Source: Haematobia irritans (lineage: Eukaryota > Arthropoda > Insecta > Diptera > Muscidae). Taken from it: DNA of 64,000 bases. The stretch covers positions 189,067,726 through 189,131,725 of the forward strand of contig NC_134400.1 of NCBI RefSeq assembly GCF_050003625.1. The letters are read 5' to 3'. Position numbers and translations under genes: made by a program. Under the pieces are notes generated by a model. That model was not told the DNA's origin. It saw only the letters and a list, made by a program, of their open reading frames with translations, and did no database searches. Shown here one piece after another: positions 21,256 through 33,317 of the stretch; within the stretch, counting starts at the first letter, position 1; each line of letters starts with the position of its first letter.

Positions 21256-22515
21256 ACAGGTTGGCTGATAAGTCCCCGGTCTAACAAAGAAAAACACATT
21301 TTTTTTGTCAAAATTCGTTTTTATTATTCAACATAGTTCCCTTTAAGAGCGATACAACGATTATAACGACCTTCCAATTTTTTGATACCATTTTGGTAGT
21401 ACTCCCTCGGTTTTGCCTCAAAATAGGCCTCAGTTTCGGCGATCACCTCTTCATTGCAGCCAAATTTTTTCCATCCTTTTGAGGTCTGAGAACAAGAAAA
21501 AGTCGCTGGGGGCCAGTTCTGGAGAATACGGTGGGTGGGGAAGCAATTCGAAGCCCAATTCATGCATTTTTGTCATCGTTCTCAATGACGTGTGGCACGG
21601 TGCGTTGTCTTGGTGGAACAACACTTTTTTCTTCTTCATACGGGGCAGTTTTGCTGCGATTTCGAGCATCAAACGCTCCAATAATGCCATATAAAAGTCA
21701 CTGTTGATGGTTTTTCCCTTCTCAAGATAATCGATAAAAATTATTCCATGCGCATCCCAAAAAAACAGAGGCCATTACTTGGCCAACGGACTTTTGAGTC
21801 TTTCCACGCTTTGGAGACGGTTCACCGGTCGCTGTCCACTCAGTCGACTGTCGATTGGAGCCATGATGGAGCCATGTTTCATCCATTGTCACATATCGAT
21901 GGAAAATCTCGGGTGTATTACTACGAGTTAACAGCTGCAAACACCGCTCAGAATCATCAACACGTTGCTGTTTTTGGTCAAATGTGAGCTCGCGCGGCAT
22001 CCATTTTGCACAGAGCCTCCGCATATCCAAATATTGATGAATGATATAACCGACACGTTCCTTTGATATCTTTAAGGCCTCTGCTATCTCGATCAACTTC
22101 ATTTTACGGTCATTCAAAATCATTTTGTGGATTTTTTTGATGTTTTCGTCGGTAACCACCTATTTCGGACGTCCACTGCGTTCACAGTCCTCCGTGCTTA
22201 TTTCACCACGCTTGAATTTTTGCATACCAATCAATTATTGTTGATTTCCCTGGGGCAGAGTCCGGAAATTCATTATCAAGCCAAGATTTTGCTTCCACCA
22301 TATTTTTTCCCTTCAGAAAACAGTATTTTATCAAAACACGAAATTCCTTTTTTTTCCATTTTTTTCACAATAACAAAAGTTGCTTCACAAAAGACGCTCT
22401 ATCTCAAAAACTAATTGACTTACAGGCGTTAAATTTTGACACGATTCATTTGAAGTTTGGTACTATATAAAAATAATATGCATTCAACACTAGCAAACAT
22501 TTGTCCATAGTTTCA
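21256..22515 (-). mobile_element. irritans-subfamily mariner, degenerate copy
   Basis: The left end is ACAGGTTGGCTGATAAGTCC followed by CCGGTCTAA, which is the Himar1-type terminal repeat as I know it, preceded by a TA target dinucleotide (21254-21255). The element contains a broken transposase on the minus strand and then non-coding sequence to about 22515. The opposite terminal repeat cannot be recognised in its expected place near 22540, so that end has been lost or is highly mutated. Position and strand put it just downstream of lectin exon copy 2. Confidence 0.88.
21324..22359 (-). pseudogene. mariner (DD34D) transposase pseudogene, Himar1-like
   Basis: The start codon is at 22359-22357 and the stop is at 21324-21326. 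Recognisable parts in order: a frameshifted N-terminus; the helix-turn-helix part VTDENIKKIHKMILNDRKMK; the first catalytic aspartate in VTMDETWLHH; the second in FHQDNAPCHTS; and the third site in PHPPYSPELAPSDFFLF, where the catalytic aspartate is in SDFF. Lesions are: a shift in the A run just after the start, an in-frame loss of about three residues after LHH, an extra T after VMASVF, and a further shift and small deletion after SDLKRM. It cannot encode an active protein. Protein similarity to the horn-fly element is from memory and should be verified by alignment. Confidence 0.88.
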
Positions 22516-22590
22516 CAGCAAAAAAATGAAAGTTATTCCACAAAAAATTATTTTTAAGAGCATCACGGGATTACCCACAAGGTTCCCACA

Positions 22591-22650
22591 TTTCCTAGAA
22601 TTCTACCAAAAATGGTAGATTTTTTATTGTTTGGTAGATTTATAGAAATA
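22591..22650 (-). repeat. 29-bp-array end module (GGTAGAATTCTACC type)
   Basis: TAGAATTCTACCAAAAATGG and AGATTTTTTATTGTTTGGTA form a palindrome-rich border directly before the 29-bp array. The same border, with the order and spacing kept, recurs at about 34590-34660, and in the opposite orientation at about 29950-29995, 46015-46050 and 46224-46245. Confidence 0.65.
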
Positions 22651-25035
22651 CAATTTTGACAAAATTTTCCATAGAAATAAATTTTTGACAAACCTTTCTG
22701 TAGAAATAAAATTTTGGCAAAATTTCTATTGAAATAAAATTTTGACAAAATTTCCTATAGAAATAAAGTTTTGACAAAATTTTCTATAGAAATAAAATTT
22801 GCACAACATTTTTTATAGAAATTAATTTTTGACAAAATTTTTTAATAGAAATAAAATTTCGACAAAATTTTCTATAGAAATAAAATTTTGAGAAAATTTT
22901 CTATAGTAATATAGTTTTGATAAAATTTTCTATAGAAATAAAATTTTGACATAATTTTCTATAGAAATAAAATTTGACAAAATTTTCTATAGAAATAAAA
23001 TTTTGACAAAAATTTCTATAGAAATTAAATTTTGACAAAATTTTCTACAGAAATATAATTTTGACATAATTTTCTATAGAAATGGATTTTTGACAAAAAT
23101 TTCTACAGAAATAAATTTTTGGCAAAATTTTCTATAGAAATTAAATTTTGACAAAATTTTCTATAGAAATAAAATTTAGACAAAAATTTCTATAGAAATG
23201 AAATTTTGACAAAAATTTCTATAGAAATAAAATTTTGACAAAATTTTCTATAGAAATAAAATTTTGACAAAATTTTCTATAGAAATAAATTTTTGACATA
23301 ATTTTCTATAGAAATAAAATTTTGACAAAATATTTTATAAAAATAAAATATTGACAAAAATTTCTATAGAAATAAAATTTTGACAAAATTTTCTATAGAA
23401 ATAAAATTTTGACAAAATTTTCTATAGAAATAACATTTTGAAATAATTTTCTATAGAAATAAAATTTTGACAAAATATTTTATAAAAATAAAATTTTGAC
23501 AAAAATTTCTATAGAAATACAATTTTGATAAAATTTTCTATAGAAATATAATTTTGACAAAATATTCTATAGAAATAACATTTTGAAAAAATTTTCTATT
23601 GAAATAAAATGTTGACAAAATTTTCTATAGAAATAAAATTTTGCCCAAAATTTCTATAGAAATAAAATTTTGACAAAAATTTCTATAGAAATAAAATTTT
23701 GACAAAATTTTCTATAGAAATAAAATTTTGACAAAATTTTCTATAGAAATAAAATTTTCACAACATTTTTTGTAGGAATACATTTTTGACAAAACTTTTT
23801 AATAGAAAAAAAATTTTGACAACATTTTCTATAGAAATGGAATTTTGGCAAAATTTTTATAGAAATTAAATTTTGACAAAATTTTCTATAGAAATAAAAT
23901 TTTGACAAAATTTTCTATAGAAATTAAATTTTGACAAAATTTTCTATAGAAATAAAATTTTGACAAAAATTTCTATAGAAATAAAATTTTGACAAAATTT
24001 TCTATAGAAATAAAATTTTGACAAAATTTTCTAAAGAAATAAAATTTTGAAAACATTTTCTATAGAAATGGAATTTTGACAAAATTTTCTATAGAAATAA
24101 CATTTTGACAAAATTTTCTATAGAAATAAAATTTTGACAAAATTTTCTATAGAAATAAAATTTTGACATAGTTTTCTATCGAAATTAAATTTTGACATAA
24201 TTTTCTATAGAAATAAATTTTCTATAGGAATACAGTTTCGACAAAATTTTCTATAGAAATAGAATTTTGACAAAATTTTGTATAGAAATAGAATTTTGAC
24301 AAGATTTTCTATAGAAACAAAATTTTGACAAAATTTTCTATAGAAATAAATTTTTCACAACATTTTGTGTAGAAAAAAAATTTGTCAAAATTTTTTAATA
24401 GAAATAAAATTTTGACAAAATTTTCTGTAGAAATGGAATTTTGACAAGATTTTCTATAGAAATACAATTTTGATAAAATTTTCTATAGAAATATAATTTT
24501 GACAAAATATTCTATAGTAATAACATTTTGAAAAAATTTTCTATAGAAATAAAATGTTGACAAAATTTTCTATAGAAATAAAATTTTGACAAAATTTTCT
24601 ATAGAAATATAATTTTGATAAAATATTCTATAGAAATAACATTTTGACAAAATTTTCTATAGAAATAAAATTTTGAGAAAATTTTCTATAGAAATAAAGT
24701 TTTGACAAAATTTTCTATAGAAATAAAATTTGACAAAATTTTCTATAGAAATAAAATTTTGACAAAATTTTCTATAGAAATAAAATTTTGACAAAAATTT
24801 CTATAGAAATAAAATTTTGACAAAATTTTCTATAGAAATAAAATTTTGACATAATTTTCTATAGAAATAAAATTTTGAGAAAATTTTCTATAGGAATAAA
24901 GTTTTGACAAAAATTTCTATAGAAATAAATTTTTTTCTATAGAAATAAAATTTTGACATAATTTTCTATAGAATTAAATTTTGACAAAATTTTCAATAGA
25001 AATAAAATTTCGACAAATTTTTCTATAGAAGTAAC
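22640..25035 (-). repeat. 29-bp palindromic array, block 2 (reverse)
   Basis: About 80 units in the orientation CTATAGAAATAAAATTTTGA followed by CAAAATTTT. Variation is mainly substitutions plus occasional one-base length changes and a few part units. The block begins at the end module at 22591 and stops abruptly at 25035, where non-repetitive DNA starts. Confidence 0.92.
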
Positions 25036-26066
25036 CCTCTCGGGGGTATTTGAACCTATGCCTTTTGACTATTTCACTCCCATGGAAGTCTTTTGAGAAA
25101 GTTTTTCAAATTACCTGAATTTTTAAATTTTTTATTGAGTTTAAATGGAAAAATTTACTCTTGAAAAATATATGCCGAAAAAAACTAAATTAAAGCGATG
25201 TGCAACAGAAACAAGATTTTTTTGCAAAAATATTTGAATACAAAAAATGCCGCTGTTGTGATTTGAACATGTGTTCTTAATTTTTGGAAGTGCTTTTAAA
25301 GTTGTGCCTTTGGAACAACTTCCAATTTGTTTTTTTGCTGGCCTTTTTTAGTCTCCATATAAACCGATTCTCAGATTTGATTTCCGGATCTTCCTGGAGG
25401 TGCAAATTTAATCGGACCCGATCCCTAAATTTGACTTCTGAAGCCTAATGGAGAAACAAAATTTATTTTTGAGAATATATTGGCATCAAATGTTTTGCAT
25501 CGGTCACTATTCTGGTATTGACTTAGATTTGAGTAGGTATAACCGATGTACCGATTACGGTTAAAAAGGACTTTTCCCTTACTTTAAATATATCTACGAG
25601 TTTGAGATCTCTTTTTTGTCTTTCCAACCATTCTATTAATAAATGGCAATCGAATATAAATTGAAAGTAAATCTATAAAATTTATGAAAGGAATTGCATT
25701 TGAAGTGAATGTACAAAAGATGGAGATCACCCACATGCATACAGCAACATAGTCGCATTAAATTTCCCATTCAAAGCCAATTAGAAGGAAATTCAAGACA
25801 TGCTATGGTTTTTCGTTTTTCGTTTCAGTACATTCCACCGAGACAGAGGTAGACAACGATGGTGACGTTAACGACAACAGTTGCTACAAAATCGAAAGTT
25901 TCGAATTTCTTGCTAAGAAATTCTCTTTCATGTAAAGCTCCAAACAGAATTGGTTGTGGTTGCACAGCAATTTGTGGAAGCATAACCATTCGCCTCACAT
26001 CTCAAACATTGGCCAAAGTAGAGCAACCAAAACCTGATTATAATGTCGATTAGACCGCATCTCCAT
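25036..26066. other. Low-repeat DNA without a supportable gene
   Basis: The 25340-25560 part has weak echoes of helentron-like internal repeats (CCATATAAACCGATTCTCAG, CGGTCACTATTCTGGTA) and may be an eroded copy. The rest looks single-copy. A 64-codon frame at 25859-26053 rich in Thr, Ser and Lys has no recognisable domain and I do not call it a gene. Confidence 0.45.
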
Positions 26067-26638
26067 ACACAGAAAAAAATATCACCAAAATATTTCCAAT
26101 TAAAAAGTTAATTGAAGTTGAAAATTTTTTCAATTAATAAATTAATTGATACAATTAACTTTTTAATCATGATAGAAACATTAAGTTAATTAAGTCAATG
26201 ATTGAAAATTTTAAAATTTTTAATTAAAAAATTAATTGATACAATTAACTAATCAAATTCGGAAGACTAATTCAGTTAAAAAAAAGCGCTGATTTTTTTT
26301 TTTAATTTTTAATTAAAAATGTATTTCAAACAATCATTTGTTAATCCAAATAAAAACTCTAAGCCAATTCAGAAAGTAATTAAAAATAGTTACCTTTTTT
26401 ACTTAATAAATTAATTGAGTTTTGCAATCAACATCAATTAAATTTTTAATTGAATCAATAAAAAAATTAATTGAAATTTGCTGAAAAAATCAATTAATTT
26501 TTTAATCAAGAATTTTTTCTATGTCCAATTAAAACTGTGATTGATACTATCATTTTCGTGATTGAAGACATTTCAATTAAAAAATTAATTGGATCAATTA
26601 ATTTGGTGATTGAATCAGAAAAAAAAATTTTTGTGTGT
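26067..26638. mobile_element. TA-flanked AT-rich foldback element, CACAGAAAAAAA family
   Basis: The left end reads TA then CACAGAAAAAAA; the right end reads TTTTTGTGTG then TA. The ends are thus short inverted repeats with a TA duplication. The inside consists of many copies of ATTAATTGAT/ATCAATTAAT words in both orientations (AAAAATTAATTGGATCAATT, GTGATTGAATCAG), which would fold on itself. Relatives occur at 38717-38954 and 39182-39415. Non-autonomous, probably mobilised by a Tc1/mariner-type enzyme, which is an inference from the TA. Confidence 0.6.
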
Positions 26639-26985
26639 ACATAAAATCCATGGCTATAGATAGATAGAGAAAGAAGAAATAAAGAAAAATTCCTATCATG
26701 TCATAGGAATGTCCAACGCCAAGGAGCGAAAGGAAAATGCATTGCCTAGAGCCAGCATGCCACACTCCTAGAAAAATAATGGCATGCACGATTTGAGACA
26801 CCCAAAGAAAAAATAATTGCCTTCGGAACGAAAATTTAGATAGACGAAATTTTCCTTATTCATGGAGTATTTTCTTCAAGAGCAAATAAATCCCAATTTA
26901 TGACAAGTGTTACAATCTATTTTTGTAAACAAAGGCCGCTACTATTCAGTTCAGTTTTCGTGTTTAAAATCGCTTAATTTTCGCG
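26639..26985. other. Short low-repeat spacer
   Basis: AT-rich DNA with a GATAGATAGAGAAAGAAG run at about 26657 and no reading frame of interest. It leads into the ~120-bp tandem repeat. Confidence 0.4.
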
Positions 26986-27880
26986 ATTAAAAAACAATTT
27001 TTATATGAAAAACTCATTTCGGTAAAATCTCCTAAATATGCGTTCTAGAGCGAAAAGGACCTTAATTTGTCACCACCCCCAAAAAAATTAAAATTTCTAT
27101 GAAATTCCTCAACAAATCCACATTTCTATATAAACAACTTGTTTTGGCCTTAAATATTCATTCTAGAGCGAAAAGGACCTTAATTCGTGACCACCCCTAA
27201 AAAATTCAAAATTCTACGAAAATCCTCAAAAAATCCAAAGTTTTTATATAAAAAACTTGTTTTGGCCATATCTCCTTAAATATGCGCCCTAGAGCGAAAA
27301 GGACCTTAATTCGTGACCACCCAAAAAAAAATTCAAATTTTAATGAAAAAATCCACATTTCTATATGAAAAACTTGTTTTGGCCATATCTCCTTAATTAT
27401 GCGTACTAGAGCGAAAAGGACCTTAATTCGTGACCACCCCCAAAAAATTCAAAATTCTATGCAAATCCTAAAAAAATCCACATTTTTTATATAAAAAACT
27501 TAGTTTTGCCATATCTCCTTAAATATGCGCCCAAGAGCGAAAAGGACCTTAATTCGTGACCACCCCCAAAAAATTCAAATTTCAATGAAAATCCTCAAAA
27601 AAATCAAATTTTTATATGGAAAACTTGATTTGGCCATATCTCGTTAAATACGCGTCCTAGAGCTAAATGGACCTTAAATTGGGATCACCCTCAAAAATCC
27701 AAATTTTTAGTGACCACCCTCAAAAAAACAATATTTCAATGAAAATCCTCGAAAAATTCAAATGTTTTCTTTTATGAAATACTTGGTTTGGTCATATCTC
27801 CTTAAATATGCGTTCTGGAGCGAAAATAACCTTAATTCGTAATCACCTCCAAAAAACATCACTCCTTCAAAGACAAACAA
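26986..27880 (+). repeat. About 120-bp tandem repeat (GAGCGAAAAGGACCTTAAT), block 1
   Basis: Units of about 117-127 bp. Each has CTAGAGCGAAAAGGACCTTA, ATTCGTGACCACCCCC, a run of A, AATTCAAAATTCTATGAAAA, TCCTCAAAAAATCC, ATATGAAAAACTTGTTTTGG and CCATATCTCCTTAAATATGC. GAGCG words fall near 27048, 27166, 27292, 27409 and 27536. It is followed at once by a forward 29-bp array and resumes at 28440. Confidence 0.85.
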
Positions 27881-27884
27881 TATT

Positions 27885-28400
27885 TTATTTCTATAGATGA
27901 GATAATTATCTATTATATTTTTTTCTATAAATAATTTTGTCAAAATTTTATTTCTATAGAAATTTTTGTCAAAATTTTATTTCTATAGAAAATTTTTTAA
28001 AAAATGTATCTCTATAGAAAATTTTCTCAAAATTTTATTTCTATAGATAATTTTTTAAAAATTTAAAAAAAATGTATCTCTATAGAAAATTTTCTAAAAA
28101 TTTTAATTCTGTAGACAATTTCGTCAAAATTTTATTTCTACAGAAAGTTTTGTCAACATTTTATTTCTATGAAAATTTTGCCAAACTTTACTTCTATAGG
28201 AAATTTTCTCAATATTTTATTTCTATACAAAATTAAAAAAAAAAATAATTTCCATAGAAAATTTTCTCAAAATGTTGTTTCTATCGTAAATTTTGTCAAA
28301 AATTTATTTTTATAAAAATGTTATTTCTCAAAATTTTATTTCTATAGAACATTTTCGCAAAATTTTAGTTCTATTGCAAATTGAAGAACCTCTTAGTTTA
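27885..28400 (+). repeat. 29-bp palindromic array, block 3a (forward)
   Basis: Diverged units of TTTCTATAGAAAATTTTGTC and CAAAATTTTA with many TTTTTTAAAAA and CTCAAAATTTT variants. It ends at an AATTGAAGAACCTCTTAGTT border, the inner part of the end module. Confidence 0.85.
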
Positions 28401-28440
28401 AAAGGAATATTTTGAAAAATCTACCAAAACTTCAAGAATT
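28378..28440 (+). repeat. 29-bp-array end module, forward copy
   Basis: AAATTGAAGAACCTCTTAGT followed by GGAATATTTTGAAAAATCTA and CCAAAACTTCAAGAATT. The same text closes the blocks ending near 29880, 30360 and 45955. Confidence 0.7.
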
Positions 28441-28865
28441 GTACTAAATATGCGCCCTAGAGCGCAAAGGACCTTAATTCGTGACCACCCCCAAAAATAC
28501 AAAATTCTATGAAAATCCTCAAAAAATCCAAATTTCTATATGAAAAACTTGTTTTGGCCATATCTTACCATACCTTAAATATGCGTTCTGGAGCGACAAG
28601 GACCTTAATTCGTAACCACCCCCCAAAAAATTCAAAATTCTATGAAAATCCTTAAAAAATCCACATTTTTTATATAAAAAATTTATTTTTGCCATATCTC
28701 CTTAAATATGCGCCCTAGAGCGAAAAGGACCTTAATTCGTAATCACCCCCAAACAATTCAAAATTCTATGAAAATCCTCAAAACAATCAAATTTTTATAT
28801 GAAAAACTTGTCCTAGAGCGAAATGGACCTTAAATTGGGACTACCCACAAAAATCCAAATATTTA
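28440..28865 (+). repeat. About 120-bp tandem repeat, block 2
   Basis: Three to four units of the same ~120-bp repeat as at 26986, beginning AAATATGCGCCCTAGAGCGC and ending near ACCCACAAAAATCCAAAT. It joins directly to a new 29-bp array, as block 1 does. Confidence 0.8.
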
Positions 28866-30410
28866 TATAGATAATTATCTCAACATTTTTTTCTATAAAT
28901 AATTTTGTCAAAAATTTATTTACATAGAAAATTTTGTAAAAATTTTATTTCTATATAAAATTTTGTCAAAATTTTATTCCTATGGGAAATTTTGTCAAAA
29001 TTATATTCCTATAGGAAATTTTGTCAAAATTTTATTTCTATAGAAAATTTTGTCAAAATTTTATTTCTATAGAAAATTTTTTAAAAAATGTATCTCTATA
29101 AAAAAATTTTCTCAAAATTTATTTCTATAGATATTTTTTTAAAAATTATACTCCTATAAAAAATTTTCTAAAAGTTTTTAATTCTATAGACAATTTTGTC
29201 AAAATTTTGCCAAATTTTATTTCTGTAGGAAATTTTCTCAATATTTTATTTCTATACAATTTTTTTTTTAATTATTTCTATAGAAATTCTCTCAAAATTT
29301 TGTTTCTATGGAAAATTTTTTAAAAGTTATATTCCTATAGAAATTTTTGTCAAAATTTTAGTTCTATACAAAATTTTGTCAAAATTTTATTTCTATAGAA
29401 AATTTTTTAAAAAATTTATTTCTATACAAAATTTTGTCAAAATTTTATTTCTATACAAAATTTTGTCAACATTTTATTTCTATAGACAATTTTTTAAAAA
29501 AAGTTATCTCTATAGAAAATTTCATCAAAATTTTATTTCTATAGATAATTTCTTTAAATTTATATTCCTATAGAAAATTTTCTAAAAATTCTAATTCTAT
29601 AGACAATTTTGTCAAAATTTCATTTCTATAGAAAATTTTCTCAAATTTTTATTTTTATGAAAATTTTGCCAAATTTTATTTCTATAGGATATTTTCTCAA
29701 TATTTTATTTCTATACAAAATTTTTAAAAACATTTATTTCTAAAGAAAATGTTCTCAAAATGTTGTTTCTATCGTAATTTTTTTCAAAAATTTATTTTTA
29801 TAAAAATTTTATTTCTATTAAAAAATTTTCTCAAAATTTTATTTCTATAGAACATTTTCGCAAAAGTTTAGTTCTATTGCAAATTGAAGAACCTCTTAGT
29901 TTAAGAGGAATATTTTGAAAAATCTACCAAAACTTCAAGAATTCTACTAATCTACCAAACAGTAAAATATCTACCATTTTTGGTAGAAAATTTTTTGAAA
30001 AAATGTATCCCTATAGAAAATTTTCTCAAAATTTTTTTTCTATAGATAATTTTCTAAAAATTATATTCCTATAGAAAATTTTTTCAAAATTTTATTTCTA
30101 TAGAAAATTTTTTAAACAATTTATCTCTATAGAAGATTTTATCAAAATTTTATTTCTATAGAAAACGTTCTCAAAATTTTGTTTCTATGGAAAATTTTTT
30201 AAAAGTTATATTCCTATAGAAAATTTTGTCAAATTTTTAGTTCTATCGTAAATTTTGTCAAAATTTTATTTCTATAGAAAATTTTCTCAAAATTTTATTT
30301 TAATGAAAATTTTGTTTCCATTTTCTCAAAATTTTTGTTTCTATAGAAATATTAGTTCTATTGTGAATTGAAGAATCTCTTAGTTTAAGATTAATATTTT
30401 GAAAAATCTA
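28866..30410 (+). repeat. 29-bp palindromic array, block 3b/c (forward), with two end modules
   Basis: Diverged 29-bp units from about 28866 to 29880. A full end module follows at about 29880-29995: AATTGAAGAACCTCTTAGTT, GAATTCTACTAATCTACCAA and ATCTACCATTTTTGGTAG. More 29-bp units run to about 30360, and a shortened end module (GAATTGAAGAATCTCTTAGT) leads straight into family B helentron repeats at about 30415. Many units carry CTCAAAATTTT in place of GTCAAAATTTT. Confidence 0.85.
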
Positions 30411-30414
30411 CCAA

Positions 30415-32117
30415 AACTCCTACAATACCTCTAGATTTCCAATTTCAGGCAAATTGGATAAAAACTACGGATTCTAGAAGCCCAAGAATTAAATCTGGAG
30501 ATCGGTCTATATAGGGGCTATATCGAAACATGGTCCTATAATCACCATTTTTAGCACATCTCTTTATTTTCCTAGAATACCTCTACATTTCCAATTTCAG
30601 GCAAATTGGATAAAAACTACGGATTCTAGAAGCCCAAGAAGTAAAATCGCTAGATCGGTCTATATGGGGGCTATATCAAAACATGGACCGATACTCACCA
30701 TTTTCGGCACACCTCTTTATGGTCCTATAATACCTCTAGATTTCCAATTTCAGGCAAATTGGATAAAAACTACGGATTCTAGAAGCCCAAGAATTAAATC
30801 TGGAGATCGGTCTATATAGGGACTATATCGAAACATGGTCCGATAATCAACATTTTCAGCACATCTCTTTATGGTCCTACAATACCTCTAGATTTCCAAT
30901 TTCAGGCAAATTGGATAAAAACTACTGATTCTAGAAGCCCAAGAATTAAATCTGGAGATCGGTCTATATAGGGGCTATATCAAAACATGGACCGATACTC
31001 ACCATTTTCTGCACACCTCTTTATGGTCCTACAATACCTCTAGATTTCCAATTTCAGGCAAATTGGATAAAAACTACGGATTCTAGAAGCCCAAGAAGTA
31101 AAATCGCTAGATCGGTCTATATGGGGGCTATATCGAAACATGGTCCTATAATCACCATTTTTAGCACATCTCTTTATTTTCCTAGAATACCTCTACATTT
31201 CCAATTTCAGGCAAATTGAATAAAAACTACGGATTCTAGAAGCCCAAGAAGTAAAATCGGTAGATCGATCTATATGGGGGCTATATCCAAACATGGACCG
31301 ATACTCACCATTTTCGACACACCTCTTTATGGCCCTAAAATACCTCTGGATTTCCAATTTCAGGCAAATTGGATAAAAACTACGGATTCTAGAAGCCCAA
31401 GAATTAAATTTGAAGATCGGTCTATATAGGGGCTATATCAAAAGATGGACCGATACTTACCATTTTCGGCACACGTCTTTAGAGTCCTAGAGTACCTTTA
31501 GATTTCAAATTTCAGGTAAATTGGATAAAAACTACGGATTCCAGAAGCCCAAGAAGTAAAATCGCTAGATCGGTCTATGTGGGGGCTATATCAAAAGATG
31601 GACCGATACTCACCATTTTCGGCACACCTCTTTATGGTCCTAGAATACTTCTAGATTTCTGATTTGAGGCAAATTGGATAAAAATTACGGATTCTAGAAG
31701 CCCAAGAAGCAAAAACGGGAAATCGGTTCATATGGGGGCTATACCAAAACATGGACCGATAGGCACCATTTTCGGTATACTTTTTGATGGTCCTAAAATA
31801 CCTCTAGATTTCCAATTTCAGGCAAATTGGATAAAAACTACAGTTTTTATAAGCCCAAGACCCCAAATCGGGAGATCGGTTTATATGGGGACTATATCAA
31901 AACTTGGACCGATATAGCCCATCTTCGAACTTGACCTGCCTGCAAACAAAAGACGAATCTGTGCCAAATTTCAGGATGATAACGCCATTATTGAAGGCTG
32001 TAGCGTGATTACAACAAACATACAGACGGACGGAAATTGGTCCCTGATCAAGAATATATATACTTTATATAGTCGGAAATGGATATTTCGATCTCCATTC
32101 TATGGTGGTGGGTATAA
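30415..32117 (+). mobile_element. Helentron-like element, family B, copy 1 (left end missing)
   Basis: About ten units of a ~152-bp repeat: AATTTCAGGCAAATTGGATA, AAAACTACGGATTCTAGAAG, CCCAAGAAGTAAAATCG, GATCGGTCTATATGGGGGCT, ATATCAAAACATGGACCGAT, CACCATTTTCGGCACACCTC. Equivalent points fall at 30501, 30654, 30806 and 30958. After the repeats come CATACAGACGGACGG at about 32021, ATCAAGAATATATATACTTT, ATAGTCGG and the end CATTCTATGGTGGTGGGTAT. The right-hand layout matches family A, but the end sequence differs. No protein is encoded. Confidence 0.75.
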
Positions 32118-33005
32118 AAAGGTGAGGGAATATTTTAAGATATCGGATTCCGTATTTTAACTTGCATGCCGCTAAATGTCATGATTTTTACCTTTTTGTG
32201 CCACTTTTTAACAATGAGTCTACCACCTTTTATAGTAAGTTACACTTTTTATGCCATTTTCTGGCTATTCTCAATGGTAGCGTTGGCTACAACGCTGTGT
32301 TAGTCCTCTGTAGTGTTATAATTGTAACTGGTTTCTCTTTCATTAGTACAATATATTTTTGGGTGTAGCAATCCATAGCGGCTACCATCAATTCCTATCC
32401 TCGTCATCGTTATAACGACTGTTGTTCAAGTCAAGTTGTCCCAACTCTACACAAGCCGCATAAACAATAACCATAATAACTTTACAAGTGCATTGTAGTA
32501 GTAGTAGTAGTAGGAGAAACTTACATGTATTGCAATTCATAAAAATGGATTTAAAATTTAATCGCTGTTAATAAATGCCTGCTCTACATTGCTCTTGCCC
32601 TTCGCCGGTTCCCACATACATTCAGTCTATGATGCACTTAAAGCACAAAGTACTTATTCCATAGCTCTTCAGTGCGAGTGCTGAGAAGTGGAAAAGCCCT
32701 AGTATTCATGGTGACGTTTCCTTGCGAGCAGATATGGTTGTATGTCATCTCTTGTTGCCGCTGCCTCGAAGTCTTTTGTTGTGGGATTTGTGATTTTTTG
32801 TTTTTTTTTTGCGGAATATTTAGTCTGTCTATAATTCTAGTTTGAACAAATAATGCACCAAACAAGCACAGTGGAAAGTTAGGAACAATGCTAAAGGGCT
32901 TTAGACAATTCCATGTCAGTTTCTGTTCCATATTCGTCTTGTTATGTGCTCTAACTTCTTCTTTCCATTGTACCCTTCTTTTATTCCATCAACTCTGTGT
33001 CCCTA
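32118..33005. other. Low-repeat DNA, no supportable gene
   Basis: Apparently single-copy sequence with a short GTAGTAGTAGTAGTAGTAGG microsatellite at about 32494. Small frames on both strands (for example 32162-32368 and 32638-32931) show no domain, and the plus-strand one is a hydrophobic AT-driven frame. Probably intron or intergenic. Confidence 0.45.
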
Positions 33006-33130
33006 GCTTAGGTTGGCAGTCCGATATTTCAGGCTCACTTAGACTATTCAGTCCATTGTGATACCACAGGTGCTGAATTTCTCTGTCTCTCTTCACTGAG
33101 TGTTGCTCGATTCTATGTTCAGCTCAATGA
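33006..33130 (-). mobile_element. SINE 3' fragment, minus strand
   Basis: TTAGGTTGGCAGTCCGATAT, TTCAGGCTCACTTAGACTAT, TCAGTCCATTGTGATACCAC and GTTCAGCTCAATGACA are the reverse complement of the SINE body from its AATGAG region to the tail. The promoter boxes are absent, so this is a 5'-truncated copy. Confidence 0.7.
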
Positions 33131-33317
33131 CAAGCGACCAGTGTTGCCAGCGAAATTTTTTTGTTTACCCTACAAGGACAAAAAAGTTCCATACTTTCTC
33201 CCACATTCCAAAAAAAAATGTCTCCTACAATATTTTGTCGTTAAATTTAAAGAAAATGTTCCAAACAAAAATGGTTCTATGTGCTTTATTACCTTAAAAC
33301 ATAAAATAACAAGTATA

